Assembly (NCBI GenBank): GCA_049999725.1
Contig: JBNGIS010020795.1
Span: 1-21,382 of the forward strand
DNA length: 21,382 nucleotides
Direction of reading: 5' to 3'
From: Haplomitrium mnioides
Lineage: Eukaryota > Marchantiophyta > Haplomitriopsida > Calobryales
The first letter of the stretch is position 1; each line of letters begins with the position of its first letter. The notes under the pieces are model-generated. The model did no database searches and was not told the DNA's origin. It was given only the letters and a program-made list of their open reading frames with translations. A program made the translations under genes and the position numbers. Positions 16,860 to 21,382 of the stretch are shown in pieces.

Positions 16860-17794
16860 AGGAACCACTAGTGAGTTCCTGTTTCACTTGGTTGTCGAAA
16901 ATATTATTTTTTGTGATTTGGTATTGAAAAACATCAATTTTACATTTGTGATATTTTTCTCATAAAGAAAATCATTTTTTAGAAATACAAATTGCGTATT
17001 TTATATTGAGATTATATTTGAAAATTTTCTTTATAGAAAACACCCTAGAAAACAAGCATTTTGGTTATTGAAATATTTGATTAAAACCTCACACTATTGT
17101 GAATACACTAAATTCATCAAAAATTAAATTAAACATATATCTTTTTATGAAAAAAAATTATATGCAAATGTGGATGTCTAGTCGGGTACGGACTTTGAAC
17201 CAGACTTTGAGCGTCATAGCTATTAAATCCTATGCAAGCATAGACTCCAAACTAGAACCCTAAAGCCTATGCACGCATAGACTCCAAATGAGAATCCTAA
17301 AGCCTATGCGTGCTTAGACTCTAAATAAGAATAATAAAGCTATGCACGCATGGACTTTGAACTAGAACCCTTAAGCCTATATGCGCCAAGACTCTAAACA
17401 AGAACCCTAAAGCCTATGCACGTATAGACTTTGAATGAGAACACTTTGGCTTATAGTGCATGGACTCTAAACAAGAACCTTAAAGCTCATGCGCACATAG
17501 ACTTTGAACGAGAACTAGAAAGCTTATGTGCGCATAGACTCTAAACAAGAATGTAAAGCCTGAGCGGCCAAAGATTGCAAGAGTTCATGTGCTCATGGAC
17601 TCCAAGCCCATATGCACAAGGACTCCAAACCATTGTTAGATTAGCAATTGACTCCAAACCATTCTTAGGCGCACCAAATTGGATCGTGATGAAAAGACTT
17701 GAAATAGATTGAGAGTGCAACAAGTTGAAACTTTGGCAAATAAAACTTTGTAAGAAAAAACTTTATTAATAAAACAATTTGTTCAAACAGATGA
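16860..17794 (-). other. 3' flank and subterminal zone of copy 3
   Basis: Non-coding. Next to the gene it matches copy 2 (complement of about 14572-14660). Farther out, 16900-17160 is AT-rich and poorly aligned apart from the tip. The middle is filled by the minisatellite at 17220-17580. Confidence 0.55.
17220..17580. repeat. 37-bp minisatellite, about nine units, built on the palindrome core
   Basis: Each unit has AAGCCTATGCACGCATAGAC followed by a 17-bp spacer of the type TCCAAATGAGAATCCTA, repeated from 17220 to about 17580. Core variants are CCTATGCAAGCATAGAC, CCTATGCACGCATAGAC, CCTATGCGTGCTTAGAC, GCTATGCACGCATGGAC, CCTATGCACGTATAGAC and CTTATGTGCGCATAGAC. Further looser units (CATGTGCTCATGGAC, CATATGCACAAGGAC) reach 17625. 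Confidence 0.85.
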
Positions 17795-18412
17795 TTAGGC
17801 TTTATCATCCTCGGGAGGAATTGTTTCATCTAAATCCAAAAGCTAAGCATCTGCAACCACTAGAGAGTCATGTTGAACCTTCCAGTTCCAGATATTGCGA
17901 CAGAATCACCAGTAGCGCTTGCAATACTAGAAGAAATAGGTTCCTTGTAGTATGCATAAACTATCTGTGACTCAGTCACATTGGATAGCAAAGAAGCCAT
18001 CGTCAATACCCTCTGAGAAATGTAGATAGACTAACGTCTATTATATTCCACCGTGATGCAGTTTTGCATCAGCTTTAAAGCACAGACAAGGCCTGTGCCA
18101 AACCAAAAGCAAAGATCTAAGATCCATTCCTACTTTGTTGACAAGTGGTCGATGAAAAATTTGTAAAGAGCCTACAGCTTTTGATAAACATTGACATGAG
18201 CATCACCTCTTGGATGTTTAAGCTTGGCAAAAACCGCAGCACAATTTAAAACACTATGCATGAATTGCCGAGGAAGTCCAATCGCAAGAGCATGCTGCAA
18301 ATTAAAAAGCCTCATGCTCCTCTTCTCTTCTTTCGTTCAGTAGCTGACAGTCCAATATTCATAGACATGTGCGATTCTAGGACCACCAGAATGATGAATG
18401 TTGCTTTTGTCC
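17795..18412 (-). pseudogene. Exon 4 of copy 3 (SAM-binding end)
   Basis: Begins GACAAAAGCAACATTCATCA, as in copy 2, but after ACATG rather than an AG acceptor. Motif I is LDLCFWFGTGLVCAL. Stops interrupt after WTVSY, after NVYQK-L, after DHLSTK and after VEYNRR. It ends LDETIPPEDDKA and TAA at 17797-17795, matching LYETIPLEED in copy 2. Confidence 0.65.
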
Positions 18413-18513
18413 ATGTAAAAAATAAAATAAACAAATCAAACATTGTAACCAAAGTGCAAGAAAAGTAAAAAAAAGAAAGAAATTAAAAACTAAAAAATCC
18501 AAGAACAACTTAC

Positions 18514-19067
18514 AAGATGTTGTGGTTGATTGCACAACAAACTTCCGAAAGGGCATCCTCAACGATGCCAAATTGTTGTCATGAGTATATAGTAACAAAA
18601 GACCAGAAATTTGACATTGTAATTGGCACAAAAGATGAAACCATGTCAAAAATGTCATCTTTTGAAAATGGTTCAGAATCATCATGCTTACATTCCTTAA
18701 GAGTGTATTCATAAGGAATAACCGCAATAGCCAAAGTAAAACACCTAGGTTTCACCAATCCCTTCAAATGTTAGGTGTTGGCCTCTCAGAGGACTTGGTA
18801 AATGCTATGTTGAGACCATTGACAAAGGATATTAAGTCCTCATTCTCGTCTCTTACAACTCCTTAAGTTGTAAGAGATGCAGCACCGCTTTGCTTCCTTG
18901 ATTTCCACTCTCTAGCCTTTTGGCAACGAAGAAGAAAGCTGGAGGATAGGAAATGAGAGTGGGAGCATGGTCCTGATCTTCTGAGGCTTCTTCGATCTCT
19001 GATCTTTTTCGACCTTTTGTAGCTGCTATCAATTTTTTAGCCAACTAACATTTGAAAGTTTTGTCCC
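18514..19067 (-). pseudogene. Exon 3 of copy 3 (motif IV region)
   Basis: Starts GGGGACAAAACTTTC after GTGCAAG. GDKTFKC is followed by a stop, then LAKKLIAATKGRKRSE, FVAKRLESGNQGSKAV, a frame change, and CFTLAIAVIPYEYTLKECKH. DDIFDMVSSFVPITMSNFWS and FVTIYS follow. It ends CATCTT before GTAAGT. The Asp of DIPY is Val here. Confidence 0.65.
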
Positions 19068-19139
19068 CTTGCACAAAGAAAAAACAGAAAACATTATATG
19101 GAGACAACAAAAATTATATGCTAGAGAGGGACACTGAAT

Positions 19140-19277
19140 TCCACGCGTGCATGGACTTTGCAGTCCAAGCGTGCTTGGACAGCGAAGACCTTTCGCGCTT
19201 GGACTTCGCACTCCCTACAAGCATGGACTTTGCAGTCCTTGCACATATGGACTTCAAAGTCCATGCACGCATAGACC
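19140..19277. repeat. Palindrome array, intron 2 of copy 3
   Basis: Five to six units: CCACGCGTGCATGGACTTTG (19141-19160), AGTCCAAGCGTGCTTGGAC (19162-19180), ACCTTTCGCGCTTGGACTTC (19188-19207), AGTCCTTGCACATATGGACTT (19233-19253) and AGTCCATGCACGCATAGACC (19257-19276). It lies between the exon 2 donor (19367) and the exon 3 acceptor (19068), as in copy 2. Confidence 0.75.
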
Positions 19278-19367
19278 CTAAACCTATTTTATGAAAACAA
19301 AGGACAACTTAAAATAAGTTCACTGCAATTCCATAGAAATAAATGTGATGTGAAAAGAAAAACTTAC

Positions 19368-20817
19368 CAAAAGCTTTTCAAAGCTTGAATAGAAAGCAAC
19401 CATCTTGGACTCCTTGGTGTGGAGAGGGTACTCCTCTCTTGCCTCCTTCCAAGTGCTACAGTAAACCTTTGAACAAAACTTTTAACCATAACAGCCAAAA
19501 CTTTATGTCTCTCTGCCTTCCGAAACATTTCGTCCATTGAATGCTCTTTGGCTTCTATCCGCTTCAAAATTGAAATCTTTACTTTGTCTGGAAGACCTTG
19601 AAGGGACCTCCAAGGTGTCCACTTCATGTCCTCCATTCTCAGAGATCCTCTAGCCTTTGATCGTATTCTTCTCCCACATCGAAAAAATGCTTTGTTGTAG
19701 ATCCCATAGCTCTCCACTTCTAAATGCCAGATGGAACCAGTTGTCTTGAGAAGTTACAGTCTTCTCAAGTGTTGACTTGGGCTTTATCTCCAAGGTTTCC
19801 AGCACCAACTCTCTTTTCAATTTTTGGAATGACACCATCCAACTCTCTACAAATCTTTGATGCCAATATTCGACCTTTTGAATAGAGGTCATTTCAAGCC
19901 TGTACCTCTGGTCGTAGTTGTCATCAGTAGCAAAAATACGGGCCTCTATTGGTGTAAAGCCCACATAAGCATAACAATTGATAATGTCAAATTCTTTGCT
20001 CCATATTTTGTCATTAATAGCTACCTTGCTATAGCACTGTGATTGCCTCTTGCTAATCTTGCAACGATACTTATCAAAGTTCCTAATATCAAACTCTGAC
20101 TTGTCTTTTAACCCACACTTCGGATCAACAACAACAATAAAAAAAACTATGCACATACTTGTTCATGAGCATTCTCTGTGCCAGAAGCTCAACAAAATCC
20201 TCATTCAACCTTCTAATCTGGAATAGACCCTAGTTGTCCATTTTAAGTTCAGGCATATTCAAATTCTCCAGCCTTATTGTGATTGTTTCTTCACAAACTC
20301 TACATCGCTGGGTTGCAGACTCTCTTATTTTGTTTTTGTCTTCTTCAAACACTATCTGAAGGTCCATTTGCTTCCTTTCCTAGAAAGTTCGCAACCCTTT
20401 ATGGGATTGCCGTTTAGCTCTTAATGTTGGAGCTTGAACTGGCTATGGATTTGATTCGTTCCTCGAGTTGCTTGGTGATAAAGACGAATGAGCAACAGAA
20501 GATGACTTTGCTATAGATTCAGAGGGGGCTGGCTCCTCCTCAATGATCAATGCTGGAACATGCTTTTTCTTCTTGGCATCCGGTTTCTTCTTTTTTGGAG
20601 CCTCAACTGGCTCAACCTCCTTTCTTTTCTTTTGGGAAGAAGAGCCTGCCATGTGAATTGACAATGTTGTCACGCTCAAATGTAGCACTAGTGCTTGAAT
20701 ATTGACGCCCTGCTTGGGCTTCAGAATCTTGATGTGGATAACAAGCTTGATGAAATCGCGCTCAACTCGCTTTGTGTCTTTGTAGCTATCCACGAAATCT
20801 GCCAGAAGTTGAGTGAA
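19368..20817 (-). pseudogene. Exon 2 of copy 3
   Basis: Starts TTCACTCAACTTCTGGC after GTTTTTAG with the frame FVDSYKDTKRVERDFIKL, then MAGSSSQKKRKEVEPVEAPK, KKKKHVPALIIEEEPAPSES and a Ser-rich linker. After a frame change it reads FFIVVVDPKCGLKDKSEFDI, IWSKEFDIINCYAYVGFTPI, QKVEYWHQRFVESWMVSFQK and KVKISILKRIEAKEHSMDEM. It is the best-preserved copy of this exon, with an open run of 168 codons (20156-19650). The basic and Ser-rich part could be a nuclear localisation and flexible linker segment; the later part is probably a conserved domain of unknown role. Confidence 0.7.
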
Positions 20818-20917
20818 CTAAAAACAAAACAAAAAACAATTAAACATAAGTATAAGTGTAAGACTCGACATTCACTACGCGTAAGAACTCTAATAACATT
20901 ACACACGTGCACTGCAC

Positions 20918-21066
20918 AAGGGAGTCTATGCGCGCATGGACTCCCAAATCTAGACACATATGGACTCCGAAGTCCATGCGTGCATGGACGATGGTAGTCC
21001 AGGCACCCATGAACTTAGAAGTCCAGGCGCACATGGACTTGGGAGTTCATGCGCGTATGGACTCTT
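20918..21066. repeat. Palindrome array, intron 1 of copy 3
   Basis: GAGTCTATGCGCGCATGGACTC (20921-20942), AGTCCATGCGTGCATGGAC (20971-20989), AGTCCAGGCGCACATGGACTT (21021-21041) and AGTTCATGCGCGTATGGACTC (21045-21065), with weaker units between. It is equivalent to 8565-8745 in copy 2. Confidence 0.8.
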
Positions 21067-21123
21067 TGGTAGGTATGACTTAGTAAAAAAAGAACAAAAG
21101 AAAAAAGGATTTTCTAAATTTAT

Positions 21124-21382
21124 CTTGCCATCTTCCTTTGCCGCATAAAGATGCTTCACAAAAATGTCCCTCTCCTTCATCTCGAAAAAAGCAAATCGTT
21201 TGCGATTTGCACAGTAAAGGGTAATTGCATCTTGGGACTGCACAAGGAGCTCGATGTTGGCTTTCTTGCCTTCTCGGATCATGGTGATTTGGATTAGTAG
21301 ACCCAAATTGAATTTTTCACCTTCATCGGCAAAAAGGTAAAGATGTTGATTGGGGTTTTTCAAAGAACAGTAATTAACTAGC
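21124..21382 (-). pseudogene. Exon 1 of copy 3 (open at the window edge)
   Basis: The frame NPNQHLYLFADEGEKFNLGL then IREGKKANIELLVQSQDAIT and KRFAFFEMKERDIFVKHLYA is uninterrupted to the edge and aligns with copy 2 exon 1. It ends AAGATGGCAAG at 21124. The next bases ATAAAT replace the expected GTAAAT donor. Confidence 0.65.

Larger units (their letters stand above)
16840..21382 (-). mobile_element. Element copy 3, methyltransferase side (partial)
   Basis: Runs from a terminal repeat at 16840-16859 to the right edge of the window, on the minus strand. It carries the 3' flank, all four methyltransferase exons (exon 1 open at the edge) and the same intronic palindrome arrays as copy 2. Its orientation is opposite to copy 2, so the two methyltransferase ends face each other across 15414-16839. 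Confidence 0.7.
17795..21382 (-). pseudogene. Methyltransferase gene (copy 3), four exons, 5' end outside the window
   Basis: Minus strand: exon 1 from the edge to 21124, exon 2 20817-19368, exon 3 19067-18514, exon 4 18412-17795. Exon 1 reads LVNYCSLKNPNQHLYLFADE and ITMIREGKKANIELL. Exon 2 carries the basic linker and VVVDPKCGLKDKSEFD, NCYAYVGFTPIEARIFATDD and NYDQRYRLE. Exon 3 has LAKKLIAATKGRKRSEIEEA and CFTLAIAVIPYEYTLKECKH. Exon 4 has IHHSGGPRIAHVYEYWTV, LKHPRGDAHVNVYQK, EWILDLCFWFGTGLVCALKL, then VEYNRR and QRVLTMASLL. This copy keeps FGTG of motif I but has lost the acidic residue of motif IV (VIPY). Several TAG/TGA codons, a lost exon 1 donor (AT for GT) and a lost exon 4 acceptor show it is dead. 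Confidence 0.75.

Noticed and set aside
20840-21034. Open frames rich in Cys, Ala, His and Gly with repeats such as SPCAHGL or MHAWTS
   Set aside because: These frames are translations of the palindrome arrays in any frame and on either strand; they also occur at 8545-8850 and 19029-19294. They do not overlap the conserved exons.

Overview
The window is AT-rich nuclear DNA of a eukaryote, most likely a plant. The evidence is GT-AG introns with T-rich acceptors, long non-coding stretches and many decayed repeat copies. I cannot name the species. A 100-N run (15515-15614) shows it comes from a scaffolded draft assembly. I see no intact host gene, rRNA, tRNA or CRISPR array.

My main reading is that nearly everything belongs to three copies of one large, apparently undescribed mobile element. 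Copy 1 (1-2073, right end only) lies on the left. Copy 2 (2568-15413) seems to be whole, end to end. Copy 3 (16840-21382 and beyond, left end only) lies on the right. Each visible end carries the same about 20-bp terminal sequence (AACAACTGCTACTTTGAACC in copy 2, with its complement at the other end of that copy). The ends point the right way for terminal inverted repeats (TIRs).

Copy 2 carries two divergent, intron-containing, decayed genes. On the minus strand (7675-4150) is a DUF7869-family protein with FPNVKIPK, IDRMDKK, LQLDN and GHTHDQINQMF motifs and a C-terminal chromo-like FWVAKV module. It is a candidate transposase. On the plus strand (8104-14547) is a four-exon gene whose last two exons look like a beta-class DNA amino-methyltransferase: a DIPY motif IV first, then an LDLC-SG-GTG-like motif I and a VEYDR acidic strand. 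Its exon 2 is partly duplicated around a 1.7-kb foreign block (9606-11287). Copy 1 shows only the last 33 codons of the DUF7869 gene. Copy 3 shows most of the methyltransferase gene on the minus strand.

The introns and 3' flanks of both genes are filled with clusters of short palindromes built on AGTCCATGCGCGCATGGACT or CCTATGCGCGCATAGG, spaced about 24-37 bp apart. The palindromes are GC-rich in an AT-rich setting. They decay mainly by CG to TG or CA, as expected if cytosines were methylated.

Between copies 1 and 2 is a 494-bp spacer (2074-2567). Between copies 2 and 3 is about 1.4 kb plus the assembly gap (15414-16839). Neither shows a convincing gene. All coding parts carry stops and frameshifts, so this locus is probably dead, but a live relative may exist elsewhere in the genome.
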